A stretch of 43,318 nucleotides of DNA from LH-M37 sp032251315. GTDB taxonomy: Bacteria; Pseudomonadota; Gammaproteobacteria; SZUA-229. Below, in pieces: positions 18,558-26,163 of this stretch. The stretch covers positions 1 to 43,318 of the forward strand of contig JAVVEE010000012.1 of assembly GCA_032251315.1 (NCBI GenBank). Direction: 5' to 3'. The position numbers were made by a program, and so were the translations under genes. Below the pieces are notes generated by a model. It was not told the origin of the DNA, made no database searches, and saw nothing but the letters and a program-made list of their open reading frames with translations. Within the stretch, counting starts at the first letter, position 1. Each line of letters begins with the position of its first letter.

Positions 18558-18980
18558 TTATTTATCCCCCAAACACACCCCAAGCATCACCGCGTTATAG
18601 CGCTTCGCATACGCCGACGCCTGCTGCATCGCCGCCAGCTCTTCATCAGAGCGAATTACATCGCCAAAGCCCTCCAGCAGGCGCACGCCGCAGGCCGCCA
18701 GCGCAGCCTCTTTGTCTTCCGCCACCACACCCGGCAGTGACGTCACCCGTGTCGCAAAACCCAGCAAACGTAAATCACCTCGCTCGATGGCCGCGCGCGC
18801 ATCCGCCTCCGGGTCGCGCTGCTCATACTGCGTCCCCCGTTTCACCGCGCTGCTATCCTCAGCAGCTACTGGCTCCGACTCTTCTTCTGGATTCGAACTC
18901 ATCGCCGACACCGTCGTAGTAGCCAATAAAAAACAGCCATACAAAACAACACGCAGGAGAAAACGAAGTAGAGCGTTCAT
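18558..18980 (-). CDS. Exported hypothetical protein
   Basis: 140 aa from ATG at 18980 (reverse strand), preceded by GAGAT. An in-frame extension to 19064 adds 28 residues that do not look native, because the signal peptide begins at this internal Met: NALLRFLLRVVLYGCFLLAT with a predicted cleavage near TVSA. The mature part has an acidic linker (NPEEESEPVAAEDSS), then helical segments DPEADARAAIERGDLRLLGF and SDEELAAMQQASAYAKRYN. It has four Cys in total, two in the C-terminal half. No family recognised. It is convergent with the metalloprotease gene and divergent from the downstream phosphatase gene. Confidence 0.6.
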   Translation of the reverse strand: MNALLRFLLRVVLYGCFLLATTTVSAMSSNPEEESEPVAAEDSSAVKRGTQYEQRDPEADARAAIERGDLRLLGFATRVTSLPGVVAEDKEAALAACGVRLLEGFGDVIRSDEELAAMQQASAYAKRYNAVMLGVCLGDK

Positions 18981-19124
18981 AAGCAGAATCTCGTAAAAGT
19001 GACAGTCTGGAAAGGGCCGAATCGAATAATTATATACACAGACTATAACGTCCTTGATTCTCACTCACAACCACCTAAAAACAGTGATGATATGGTTTAA
19101 TACGGGCCGAATAATAAGAATGTC

Positions 19125-19154
19125 ATCGTTCCCACATTGAAGTGTGAGAACGAT
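19125..19154. repeat. Inverted repeat ATCGTTCCCACA / TGTGAGAACGAT
   Basis: 12-bp arms with one mismatch around a 6-nt loop. It resembles the ATCGTTCCCACG..CGTGGGAACGAT palindromes dispersed in many proteobacterial genomes. It lies 40 bp upstream of the phosphatase start, in the divergent gap. Confidence 0.5.
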
Positions 19155-19193
19155 ACACTGTTGTTTTTAATAATTTTGGAGAGAATACATTCA

Positions 19194-19991
19194 ATGTACT
19201 ACGACCTCTCTGTTTTAAAGCAGATCATCATCACCGCTGCACACGAAGAGCTGCTGCCTCGCTTTGCCGATGTTCAGCGTAGCACCAAGGCCGATGGCAG
19301 TTTTGTTACCGAAGCCGACCTGGCAGTGCAGGCGCGCATTACGCGTGAGCTGAAACAGCATTATCCGGAGACCGAGCTTCTGGGTGAGGAGATGACGGCG
19401 GATGAGCAAGAATCGTTATTGACGAGTAGCGATTCGCTCTGGTGTCTTGATCCACTGGATGGAACCAGTAACTTTGCGGTGGGTACGCCGTATTATGTGG
19501 TTTCGCTGGCGCTGATTGAGCGTGGTGTACCGACGCTGGGCATTGTTTATGATCCCAATCGCGATGAGTGCTTTGTAGCCGTGCGCGGGCAGGGTGCTTT
19601 TATCAATGATGCGCCTTTGAAGGTCAGGCCGACTGATCTGCCGCTGTCAAAATGTACGGCGCTGATAGATTTTAAGCGCTTGCCCAAGCCACTGGCGATG
19701 AATCTTGTTGAGCAACAGCCTTATGCTTCGCAGCGCAGCTATGGTTCGGTCGCGCTGGACTGGTGCTGGCTGGCGGCATCACGCGTCCATGTTTACCTGC
19801 ACGGTGCGTCCAGTATCTGGGATTATGCGGCAGGTCAACTGATTTTCAGTGAAGCGGGCGGTGCCTCCTGCACGCTGGAAGGGGAAGCAATTTATGTTAA
19901 TGCGCTCAGCAAGCGCTCTTCAGTTGGCGCGCTGGACAAGGCGGCACTCAATGAATGGTATGGCTGGCTGCATCGGCATCTGGATTTGTAG
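19194..19991 (+). CDS. Inositol monophosphatase family protein
   Basis: 265 aa from ATG 19194, chosen because TTGGAGAG at 19176-19183 is a good ribosome site; an in-frame ATG at 19137 lies inside a palindromic repeat. The family is Mg2+-dependent sugar/nucleotide phosphatases (IMPase, CysQ, FBPase-like). Metal-binding motifs: GEE (after ETELL), DPLDGTSNF, the hallmark WCLDPLDGT, and WDYAAGQLIFSEAGG in the C-terminal half. The substrate cannot be deduced. It is not SuhB-like in context, because no histidine, inositol or sulfur genes adjoin. The copy-1 130-bp repeat lies immediately downstream. Confidence 0.9.
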   Translation: MYYDLSVLKQIIITAAHEELLPRFADVQRSTKADGSFVTEADLAVQARITRELKQHYPETELLGEEMTADEQESLLTSSDSLWCLDPLDGTSNFAVGTPYYVVSLALIERGVPTLGIVYDPNRDECFVAVRGQGAFINDAPLKVRPTDLPLSKCTALIDFKRLPKPLAMNLVEQQPYASQRSYGSVALDWCWLAASRVHVYLHGASSIWDYAAGQLIFSEAGGASCTLEGEAIYVNALSKRSSVGALDKAALNEWYGWLHRHLDL

Positions 19992-20032
19992 ATGGCCAAA
20001 GGCGCTTGTGTGTCCATCTTTGCTGACATACT

Positions 20033-20162
20033 ATTGAGTTACATGGAAAGGATACCCTTCAATCAAGACGTGCTGAGAATACATCCGTGTACGCTCGGCA
20101 GCAGCATCCCTGCTGCTGACGGTCTTGATTGAAGGGTATCCTTTCCATGTGTTTTGTTAGTA
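20033..20162 (+). repeat. 130-bp structured inverted-repeat element, copy 1
   Basis: Perfect 29-bp arms at 20041-20069 and 20122-20150 (outer ends ACATGGAAAGG / CCTTTCCATGT) flank a 52-nt centre. The centre has two smaller hairpins: TACA-TCCG-TGTA at 20080-20091 and GCAGCAG-CATCC-CTGCTGC at 20098-20116. The whole unit recurs at 28628-28757 with 4 differences in 130 positions, in the same orientation. No coding capacity and no target duplication were seen. It behaves like a MITE or large REP-type element and sits between a gene end and the promoter region of the next gene. Confidence 0.95.
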
Positions 20163-20262
20163 AGTGCACTCTCCTTCAAAATAATTAATAGGTGCACTTC
20201 GCTTTGCTTATCATATGAACGAATTAATCTAACTATAAAAATAATTGGAAATGGACGTGTCT

Positions 20263-20285
20263 TTAACTCATGTGAGTTAATTTTT
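20263..20285 (+). promoter_or_regulatory. 18-bp dyad TTAACTCA-TG-TGAGTTAA followed by T5
   Basis: Perfect 8-bp arms with a 2-nt centre, 48 bp upstream of the TSUP permease start, followed directly by TTTTT. It could be a homodimeric regulator operator or the stem of a weak terminator for upstream transcripts. The very short loop favours a protein-binding dyad. The surrounding gap (20163-20333) is AT-rich and holds no other gene. Confidence 0.4.
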
Positions 20286-20333
20286 CTACTTTAAAGTCAA
20301 TCCGAAATAACAACCGCAGGACTCAATCCCGAT

Positions 20334-21071
20334 ATGACCCCCGAAGTTTACCTTGCCGCATTTTTTATTCTGTTGTTTGCCTATTTTTTGCGCGGCATTA
20401 CCGGTTTTGGTTCCGGCTTAATTGCTATACCGCTGTTGGCACATTTTCTGCCTCTGACTTTTGTTGTGCCGATGGTGCTGGTGCTGGATTTTGTGGCGTC
20501 TGTGGTGCTCAGCCGTCATACACGTTTACAGGTTCGATGGGATGAAATTCAATTTTTGATACCGGCGAGCATTATCGGCATTCTGCTCGGTACGTTCCTA
20601 CTGGTGAATTTGCCGCGAGAGCCACTGCTGGTAGCGCTCGCTTTGTTTGTGATTATTTTCGGCTTGCGCTATGTGTTTAATGTGCACGGTGAAAAGCCGA
20701 TCAGTCGCTGGTGGTCACTGCCCACCGGCTTGATTGGTGGTTTGATCGGCGCGCTGTTTGGCACAGGTGGCCCGCCTTATGTGGTCTACCTGTCGCATCG
20801 TTTGCATGATAAAACGCAATTGCGCGGCACTTTGTCGGGCCTGTTCATGTTTGATGGTGCGTTGCGTATAATCACCTTTCTGATTTTCGGCCTGCTGCTT
20901 CAGACTGAGATGTTAACTGCCCTGTTGCTGGCACTACCGCTAATGATGTTGGGTCTCTACCTGGGCAACAGGGTGCATCTGGGCATTAGCCACCGGCAGC
21001 AGATGGCCATTATTGGCGGCTTGTTATTGCTCAGTGGTGGCTCATTGTTATGGAAAGCATGGGGCGGATGA
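20334..21071 (+). CDS. TSUP (TauE/SafE) family sulfite/organosulfur permease
   Basis: 245 aa with about eight hydrophobic segments. The N-terminal FLRGITGFGSGLIAIPLLAHF and the second-half repeat GLIGGLIGALFGTGGPPYVVYL are the paired signature motifs of TSUP (4-toluene sulfonate uptake permease) proteins. Members move sulfite, sulfoacetate, taurine-derived or other organic anions across the inner membrane. The substrate cannot be read from sequence, and no sulfur-metabolism genes adjoin. The length fits the family. A palindromic dyad upstream may be its operator. Confidence 0.88.
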   Translation: MTPEVYLAAFFILLFAYFLRGITGFGSGLIAIPLLAHFLPLTFVVPMVLVLDFVASVVLSRHTRLQVRWDEIQFLIPASIIGILLGTFLLVNLPREPLLVALALFVIIFGLRYVFNVHGEKPISRWWSLPTGLIGGLIGALFGTGGPPYVVYLSHRLHDKTQLRGTLSGLFMFDGALRIITFLIFGLLLQTEMLTALLLALPLMMLGLYLGNRVHLGISHRQQMAIIGGLLLLSGGSLLWKAWGG

Positions 21072-21089
21072 GCAGTCAGAGATAGAACC

Positions 21090-21120
21090 GTAGGTTGGTG
21101 TGAGGTACGAACCCCTACAA
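21090..21120. repeat. REP-like motif GTAGG..CCTAC
   Basis: GTAGGTTGGTGTGAGGTACG followed by AACCCCTAC shows terminal GTAGG/CCTAC complementarity and resembles dispersed GTAGGTTGGG..AACCCAAC repeats. It is short and degenerate. It lies between the TSUP and DUF2956 genes. Confidence 0.35.
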
Positions 21121-21198
21121 ATAGCGAGATTAACAAAAACTATGTTGTTTCTGCATCTGCAGGAGTTACTAAAGCACAAAACATAAATTAAGGTGGAT

Positions 21199-21537
21199 AT
21201 GGCTAAATATTCAAAAAAAAATCAGGCATCAGATAAAACTAAAGAGGACGCCCAGAAAATTGCGCGCGGCACACAAAGACCGGGGCAGACCAAAGAGCAA
21301 ACAAAGCTGATCGCTCAGGGTATACAGAAAGGCATTGAGCAGTATAAAAAGAAGCAAAGCCATAAGGCGCGTGAGCTGGACAAGAAACTGAACAAGGCAT
21401 CGGTGAACAGGATATCAGCCGAAGTGGCAACCGACGAAGCTTACGGTTCAGAAAAGGTCAGGTGCAGTAAGTTACCGTGGGTTTTGCTGGCGCTATCGTG
21501 GCTTGGTTTTGTGGCTTATGTGGCGCTGGTAAAATAA
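21199..21537 (+). CDS. DUF2956 family protein
   Basis: 112 aa from ATG 21199, with AGGTGG just upstream; a GTG at 21193 overlaps that ribosome site and is rejected. The core KIARGTQRPGQTKEQTKLIA followed by GIEQYKKKQ matches DUF2956. The N-terminal two thirds is strongly basic and helical. A single C-terminal transmembrane helix (LPWVLLALSWLGFVAYVALV) suggests a tail-anchored inner-membrane protein. Function unknown. The family is common in marine Gammaproteobacteria such as Vibrio and Shewanella. Confidence 0.85.
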   Translation: MAKYSKKNQASDKTKEDAQKIARGTQRPGQTKEQTKLIAQGIQKGIEQYKKKQSHKARELDKKLNKASVNRISAEVATDEAYGSEKVRCSKLPWVLLALSWLGFVAYVALVK

Positions 21538-21602
21538 TTCATATGCGGTGAATAAATCATTCTTTTATCTGTATTCAGATATGCACTAAAATGAATTTGT
21601 CA

Positions 21603-21640
21603 CAGTAGGATGGGCAAAGGCTTTTTCATGTCCATCGTTG
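21603..21640. repeat. Degenerate REP-like motif (AGGATGGGCAAAGGC..CATGTCCATC)
   Basis: GTAGGATGGGCAAAGGC and a following TCATGTCCATCG can pair imperfectly (GATGG/CCATC). A related string, GATGGCCAAAGGCGCTTGTG then TGTCCATC, occurs at 19992-20019 just before repeat copy 1. The two are probably members of one degenerate family. Confidence 0.35.
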
Positions 21641-21644
21641 TTGC

Positions 21645-22109
21645 TTAAAGCTGTTTCAGTTTTTCTAAAACAGCCAGGGCGTGGCCTTCCGGGTTGACGC
21701 CATATTCAGCCTCTACAATTTTTCCCTGCTTATCTATGATGAAGGTGGAGCGCACGATGCCCATTTTCTTCTCGCCATTTTTTTCCTTTTCCTGCCATAC
21801 GCCGTAGGCTTCACAGAGTTCACCGCTGGTGTCGGCCAGCAACATAACTTTAAGGTCATACTTTTCGATAAAAGCCTGATGCGATGCGCAGTCATCTTTG
21901 CTGACGCCGATGACGACGGTGTCGAGCGCGGCAAATTCATCGGCCTGTGCGGTGAACTGGTTGGCTTCGATGGTGCAGCCGGGGGTGTCGTCTTTGGGAT
22001 AGAAATATAAAACGACATTTTTCCTGTTCTTGAAATCGCTCAGGCTGATGCTTTGATTGTTTTCATTGTCGACATTGAAATCGGGTGCCGCCTGTTGTGC
22101 TTTTAGCAT
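21645..22109 (-). CDS. bcp: Peroxiredoxin Q/BCP (thiol peroxidase)
   Basis: 154 aa. Thioredoxin-dependent thiol peroxidase that reduces H2O2 and organic hydroperoxides. YFYPKDDTPGCTIEANQF carries the peroxidatic Cys (C45). The resolving Cys five residues later, found in E. coli BCP, is absent (Asn50). The other Cys are C74 (SKDDCASH) and C99 (GELCEAYGVW). C74 falls in the helix used for resolution by the alternative PrxQ type, so a C45-C74 disulfide is inferred. GIVRSTFIIDKQG is the conserved C-terminal segment. It is encoded opposite to DUF2956; a PEBP gene lies upstream on the same strand. Confidence 0.95.
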   Translation of the reverse strand: MLKAQQAAPDFNVDNENNQSISLSDFKNRKNVVLYFYPKDDTPGCTIEANQFTAQADEFAALDTVVIGVSKDDCASHQAFIEKYDLKVMLLADTSGELCEAYGVWQEKEKNGEKKMGIVRSTFIIDKQGKIVEAEYGVNPEGHALAVLEKLKQL

Positions 22110-22306
22110 GTTGCTGTTCTCTGAAGCTGGAATCTGGATTTGTAGTGGAATGACATAATCTTGCCATATGCATTAATGGGAAAACCCACAGAATCTTGAT
22201 GGATACACAGCAGTTTGCTCCTGCGATGACCTGTGGCAGTACTTGAAAAGCCACTTTCAAGGGAGTGCCACGCGCATTCACCGGTATCTAGCAAGCTCCA
22301 ACCGGT

Positions 22307-22777
22307 TTATTTCTGGCAGGTGCCGATTAGTTCTGCCTGCTCTAAAATATGTCCCTCCATGGCGGCCTCAATGTCGGCTTTGGTCGGGTTGTTCAGGCCT
22401 TTAAGCACATTGTCGAGCGCGTACAGTTTGTGAAAATAGCGGTGACGACCAACAGGCGGGCAGGGACCGCCGTAGCCACGGTTTTGCCAGTCATTGAGGC
22501 CTTGCTCTGTACCGGAGGGCAGGTTGGCGCTGGAGGTGTCTTCAGCCAGATGGCCGATATCCGGCGGAATGTTGTACAGCACCCAGTGAACCCAGACTCT
22601 CTTTGGTGCCGCAGGATCGGGTGCGTCGGGATCGTCGATGATCAGTACCAGGCTGCGAGTGCCTTGCGGCACGTTTTCCCAGCTGAGGGGTGGAGAAATA
22701 TCATCGCCTTTACAGGTGTATTTATCAGGGATTTCAGCGCCGTTTTCAAAAGACTTAGACTTAAGGATGAGTGCCAT
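22307..22777 (-). CDS. YbhB/YbcL family PEBP-like protein
   Basis: 156 aa. Phosphatidylethanolamine-binding-protein fold ('Raf kinase inhibitor-like'). Signature segments are YTCKGDDISPPLSW near the N-terminus, IIDDPDAPDP, VHWVLYNIP, YGGPCPPVGRHRYFHKLYALD and a terminal helix KADIEAAMEGHILEQAELIG. No signal peptide is visible, so it is likely cytoplasmic, like YbhB. Biochemical role in bacteria is uncertain. It is the first gene of a minus-strand pair with bcp, separated by 197 bp with no recognisable gene. Confidence 0.93.
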   Translation of the reverse strand: MALILKSKSFENGAEIPDKYTCKGDDISPPLSWENVPQGTRSLVLIIDDPDAPDPAAPKRVWVHWVLYNIPPDIGHLAEDTSSANLPSGTEQGLNDWQNRGYGGPCPPVGRHRYFHKLYALDNVLKGLNNPTKADIEAAMEGHILEQAELIGTCQK

Positions 22778-23049
22778 GATAACTCCATCGTTAGTTTATG
22801 TTGAATGCTGACAGAATACGGTTTTTCTTATTTATATCAACCACTTGTTAAATGTTGTAATCACCAATGAACAAATCAGTGCCCTTGATTTCAGGTTGAT
22901 TCGATATCTCCGGTGATTTTTCGATCGATTGATCAGGTTGCTGGTCGGTTGAAGCGCTAAGTGCTGTATTCTTTGGACTTTTAAAATGACCTGTAGTTGA
23001 ATTGTGGTTATCATCCCATTACTAGCTAAGTAAGAGTCCTGTATTTGCC

Positions 23050-23715
23050 ATGATTAAAGAATCATCATCTGCTATGCCCCCGACTTCGCCCGCCGGCAAT
23101 GGCTGGCGCACTTTTGGTATTGTCGTGATTACCATGGCCGTTACTCTTGGCGTGGGTTACTGGGCAGTGAATGCCTATCTGTTTCCTGATGCGTTTAAGC
23201 CGGTGCAGCTCAGTGAAAAGGAACAGCAACGGCTTGATCGAAAGCTTCAGAAACTTGCGGGCGGTGCGCCATCACCGACGCCGTCCCGGCTTGAGCCGGA
23301 GGCCTACAGCGAAGCGGGAGCCAGCCGTGAAATTCATCTGAGTGAAAAAGAGCTGAATGCCTTGCTGTCGAAAAACACCGATCTCGCCAGCAGGCTGGCC
23401 ATTGATCTTTCGGAGAATCTGGCCAGCGCCAAATTGCTGGTGCATCTGGACCCGGATTTTCCTTTTCTAGGCGGCAATACAATCAAGATCAACGCGGGCA
23501 TGGAACTGCGCTTGCTGGATGGCCGTCCCGTCGCCACCCTCAGAGGAGTGAGTGTGTGGGGCGTGCCATTACCGAACGCCTGGATGGGCAATATGAAAAA
23601 CACCAATCTTATCGAGGAGTTCGGTCAGGCTGGAGGCTTCTGGCAGGCGATAAACGAAGGCGTGGAAGAGCTTGAGGTTAAAGATGGAGAGCTGCGAATC
23701 AAGCTGAAGGAGTGA
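23050..23715 (+). CDS. Conserved membrane-anchored hypothetical protein
   Basis: 221 aa. One N-terminal transmembrane helix at about residues 23-45 (FGIVVITMAVTLGVGYWAVNAYLF) is followed by a charged linker, then a globular part containing LSEKELNALLSKNTDLASRL, DFPFLGGNTIKINAGMELRL and GVSVWGVPLPNAWMGNMK. That layout indicates an inner-membrane anchor with a periplasmic (or cytoplasmic) domain. The LSEKELN-LL and strand pattern resembles uncharacterised lipid- or sterol-binding-like DUFs, but no family can be named. The lipoprotein gene begins 42 bp later, so the two may be cotranscribed. Confidence 0.75.
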   Translation: MIKESSSAMPPTSPAGNGWRTFGIVVITMAVTLGVGYWAVNAYLFPDAFKPVQLSEKEQQRLDRKLQKLAGGAPSPTPSRLEPEAYSEAGASREIHLSEKELNALLSKNTDLASRLAIDLSENLASAKLLVHLDPDFPFLGGNTIKINAGMELRLLDGRPVATLRGVSVWGVPLPNAWMGNMKNTNLIEEFGQAGGFWQAINEGVEELEVKDGELRIKLKE

Positions 23716-23757
23716 GCCCTGGTAAATAAATTCCTGAAACACTAAGCACACTATTTT

Positions 23758-24240
23758 ATGATTAAAAAACTAACACTATGCAGCGTTATTTGTGCGCTAT
23801 TTTTTATCACCGCCTGCTCGGACGACGAAGTTTCCAATGAAGAGCTGATTCGACAGGCGATAGACTCGGCGACGCTCGCGGCGGAAAATCGCAGCCATGA
23901 TGATCTGGCGCTGTTGATTGACGAGACGTACCGCGATCATAAGGGTATCGGCAAGCAGCAGCTGATTAATCAGCTGCGGACGTATTTCTTCATGCACAAA
24001 AATATTCATCTGTTTACCAAAGTTGATGATGTGGTTTTTAATGATGGGCAGAGCAAGGCCGCTGTAACGCTGTATGTAGCGATGGCCGGTAACGTGATTG
24101 CCGATGCTGGTGCGCTCGCCGGTTTGCGAGCACGAATATATAAGTTTGAATTGCAGTTTGCTAAACAGGAGACGTGGTTGCTGACTCAGGCCAAATGGCA
24201 GCGATCTAGTTTTAAGGATATGGTGAAGGTAAAATACTGA
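23758..24240 (+). CDS. Putative lipoprotein
   Basis: 160 aa. N-terminal KKLTLCSVICALFFITACSD contains a lipobox (ITAC, with acylated Cys near residue 20). The residue after Cys is Ser and Asp follows, so membrane destination is unclear. The mature region has helix NEELIRQAIDSATLAAENRS then beta-rich segments (KAAVTLYVAMAGN, YKFELQFAKQETWLL, AKWQRSSFKDM). This layout is reminiscent of NTF2/SnoaL-like cone folds; that is an inference only. Probably cotranscribed with the preceding membrane-anchored protein gene. Confidence 0.75.
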   Translation: MIKKLTLCSVICALFFITACSDDEVSNEELIRQAIDSATLAAENRSHDDLALLIDETYRDHKGIGKQQLINQLRTYFFMHKNIHLFTKVDDVVFNDGQSKAAVTLYVAMAGNVIADAGALAGLRARIYKFELQFAKQETWLLTQAKWQRSSFKDMVKVKY

Positions 24241-24309
24241 CAGAGCTGAATATGATGGATGTTTGAAAATACTGCTGTTAACAGTACTTGAGCCGATTGG
24301 AAAGAAAGT

Positions 24310-24528
24310 ATGAGCAAACTACTAAGCCAGTGGACGCCTTCTCAGGCGGCGATTGATGTAATCAAACTAAACGGCTTTGACGACGCGCATATTGCAAAGT
24401 CGGAGGAGTATTTAAAAAATCAGACAGATCTGGAAGACATTGATAAGCTTGAAGGCTACGATAGCTGGGATTCGCTTTTTATTGTGTTTTGCATCAAGGC
24501 TGGCAGTGGTTCAGCTAAATCCGATTAG
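24310..24528 (+). CDS. Small protein resembling a DnaT-like ssDNA-binding domain
   Basis: 72 aa, preceded by GGAAAGAAAGT. The pattern W-x-P-S (QWTPSQAAIDVIKLNGF), a central acidic helix, and a terminal SWDSLFIVFCIKA matches the spacing of the DnaT-like domain (W-x-P-S...G-I...SW-x-x-F...). There is nothing besides this domain and no replication gene nearby. If correct it would be a stand-alone ssDNA- or primosome-related domain. The resemblance is by eye and could be fortuitous. The gap after it (24529-24632) is AT-rich. Confidence 0.6.
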   Translation: MSKLLSQWTPSQAAIDVIKLNGFDDAHIAKSEEYLKNQTDLEDIDKLEGYDSWDSLFIVFCIKAGSGSAKSD

Positions 24529-24632
24529 TTATAGAGTTGGAAAGCGTAGCGTGTTCATCGAATTTTAATGAATATGCTTGCAAAGACAAAATAATAAATA
24601 TTTAAAACAATTAACAGGTGGAGTATATAAAA

Positions 24633-25550
24633 ATGAGCATAGCTGAAGTAGAGCAATTAAATAAAGATTTTTCACTTGAGCAGGCCGATCACAGTCTTGT
24701 CTTTAAAAAAGGCGGTGGTGGTATTCCGGTGATTGAAATTAAAAATAGTCAGGCCAGTGCCCGTATCAGCTTGCAGGGTGCGCAGGTGCTGAGTTGGGTG
24801 CCTGCCGGAAGTGGTGAGGTGATCTGGCTGTCGGAGCAGGCGAAATTTGCACCGGGGAAATCGGTGCGCGGCGGGGTGCCGATTTGCTGGCCGTGGTTCG
24901 GGCCGCACGAGAACAACGCCGCGTATCCCGGTCACGGTTTTGCGCGCACGGTGCTGTGGCAGGTGACGAAGACCGAGGCGTTAGCCAGTGGCGAAATACA
25001 GGTGACTTTCCAGCTGGACACGCGTGAGCTTGATGAGACGATTAAGCCCATGTGGCCATTGCCGACGATTGCGGAATACCGTCTAACCATCGGTAAAATT
25101 TTGACCATAGAACTCACCACTTTTAATCACAGCGATCAGGCGATGACCATCGGCCAGGCGTTGCACACTTATTTCAAAGTGGATGATGTCAGCGAGACCA
25201 GCGTACAGGGTCTGGATGGAAAGCCCTATCTGAATAAGACTGATGGCTTCAAACGCAAAACCCAGAGCGGTCCGGTGACCATCGGCGAGGAAGTGGATCG
25301 GGTTTATTTGCAGACGCCGGATGACGTTACCATTGATGATGGTCAGCGAAAAATCATCATCAGAAAGCATAACAGCCAGTCGACGGTGATCTGGAACCCG
25401 TGGCAGGAAGCGGCGGAGAAAATGGGCGATCTGGGGCCGGATGGCTACCTTAAGATGCTGTGTGTCGAGTCGGCGAATGCGCTGGAGGATACCGTGAATA
25501 TCGGCGCAGGTGACAGTTATACTCTACGGGTGACTTATGAGGCCGTATAA
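24633..25550 (+). CDS. D-hexose-6-phosphate mutarotase / aldose-1-epimerase-like (YeaD family)
   Basis: 305 aa from ATG 24633, with AGGTGGAG at 24617-24624; the in-frame GTG at 24618 is inside that ribosome site. The YeaD-type galactose-mutarotase fold interconverts anomers of glucose-6-phosphate-like sugars. Conserved segments include ISLQGAQVLSWVP, VRGGVPICWPWFG, PGHGFARTVLW (catalytic His region), QALHTYFKV and WNPW near residue 255. The acid Glu is likely in CVESANA. Monocistronic by spacing. Substrate specificity is not deducible. Confidence 0.92.
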   Translation: MSIAEVEQLNKDFSLEQADHSLVFKKGGGGIPVIEIKNSQASARISLQGAQVLSWVPAGSGEVIWLSEQAKFAPGKSVRGGVPICWPWFGPHENNAAYPGHGFARTVLWQVTKTEALASGEIQVTFQLDTRELDETIKPMWPLPTIAEYRLTIGKILTIELTTFNHSDQAMTIGQALHTYFKVDDVSETSVQGLDGKPYLNKTDGFKRKTQSGPVTIGEEVDRVYLQTPDDVTIDDGQRKIIIRKHNSQSTVIWNPWQEAAEKMGDLGPDGYLKMLCVESANALEDTVNIGAGDSYTLRVTYEAV

Positions 25551-25620
25551 TCAGCCGGATTATCAAGACCGGCTCCATCATATAAAATCATGACCACGAA
25601 CCCATGAACCAGCGAGAAAA

Positions 25621-26163
25621 ATGAACCGCAGACTCACAGCTATTATCAATCAGCTCAGCGCCTTATCGCGCAGTCGTCGCTACTGGGCTCTGGCGATGGT
25701 GACTGGCATGGCCCTGCTGGGCACGGCGCTGTTTTTTCAGCATGTGCTGGGTGAGCGACCCTGCCTCATGTGCATTCAGGTGCGCCTGTGGGTGTTGTTG
25801 CTGGTGGTGGTCTCTTTTATGGGCCTGCTGACGCGGCGGCATCGCTTGCTGAATACTGTGCCGCACCTGTTGATGATACTGGTGGCCGTAGGACTGGTCG
25901 AGCGTTCCTATCAGCTGCTGGGTACCGAACGTGGTTTTGTGTTCAGCGATTGCGGCTTCGAACTGGGCCTGCCGGCCTGGTTTGCGATTGACCAATGGCT
26001 GCCCGCTGTCTTCTACGTCGAAACCGCCTGCGGTTACACGCCGGAAATTATTTTCGGCATTACTATGGCGGAGGCACTGATGGTTTTTTCAGTGGGACTT
26101 CTGGTCGTGACAGTGACTGTTTTTCTGGCATCATTTTTCAGGCCCGGCGATGCGTTTCATTAA
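25621..26163 (+). CDS. dsbB: Disulfide bond formation protein DsbB
   Basis: 180 aa inner-membrane quinone reductase that reoxidises DsbA. Four hydrophobic helices are visible. The first periplasmic loop carries CLMC (GERPCLMCIQVR). The second Cys pair is in DCGFELG and ETACGYTPE, about 28 residues apart, flanking LPAWFAIDQWLPAVF, the normal DsbB layout. A conserved Arg follows the CxxC (QVR). The gene overlaps the next frame by 14 bp. No dsbA is present in the window, but a thioredoxin-fold protein is encoded at 40067. Confidence 0.95.
   Translation: MNRRLTAIINQLSALSRSRRYWALAMVTGMALLGTALFFQHVLGERPCLMCIQVRLWVLLLVVVSFMGLLTRRHRLLNTVPHLLMILVAVGLVERSYQLLGTERGFVFSDCGFELGLPAWFAIDQWLPAVFYVETACGYTPEIIFGITMAEALMVFSVGLLVVTVTVFLASFFRPGDAFH

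Noticed and set aside
22063..22294. Minus-strand frames overlapping the bcp start and the bcp-PEBP gap
   Set aside because: Their composition resembles translated intergenic repeat sequence; no ribosome site or family resemblance.
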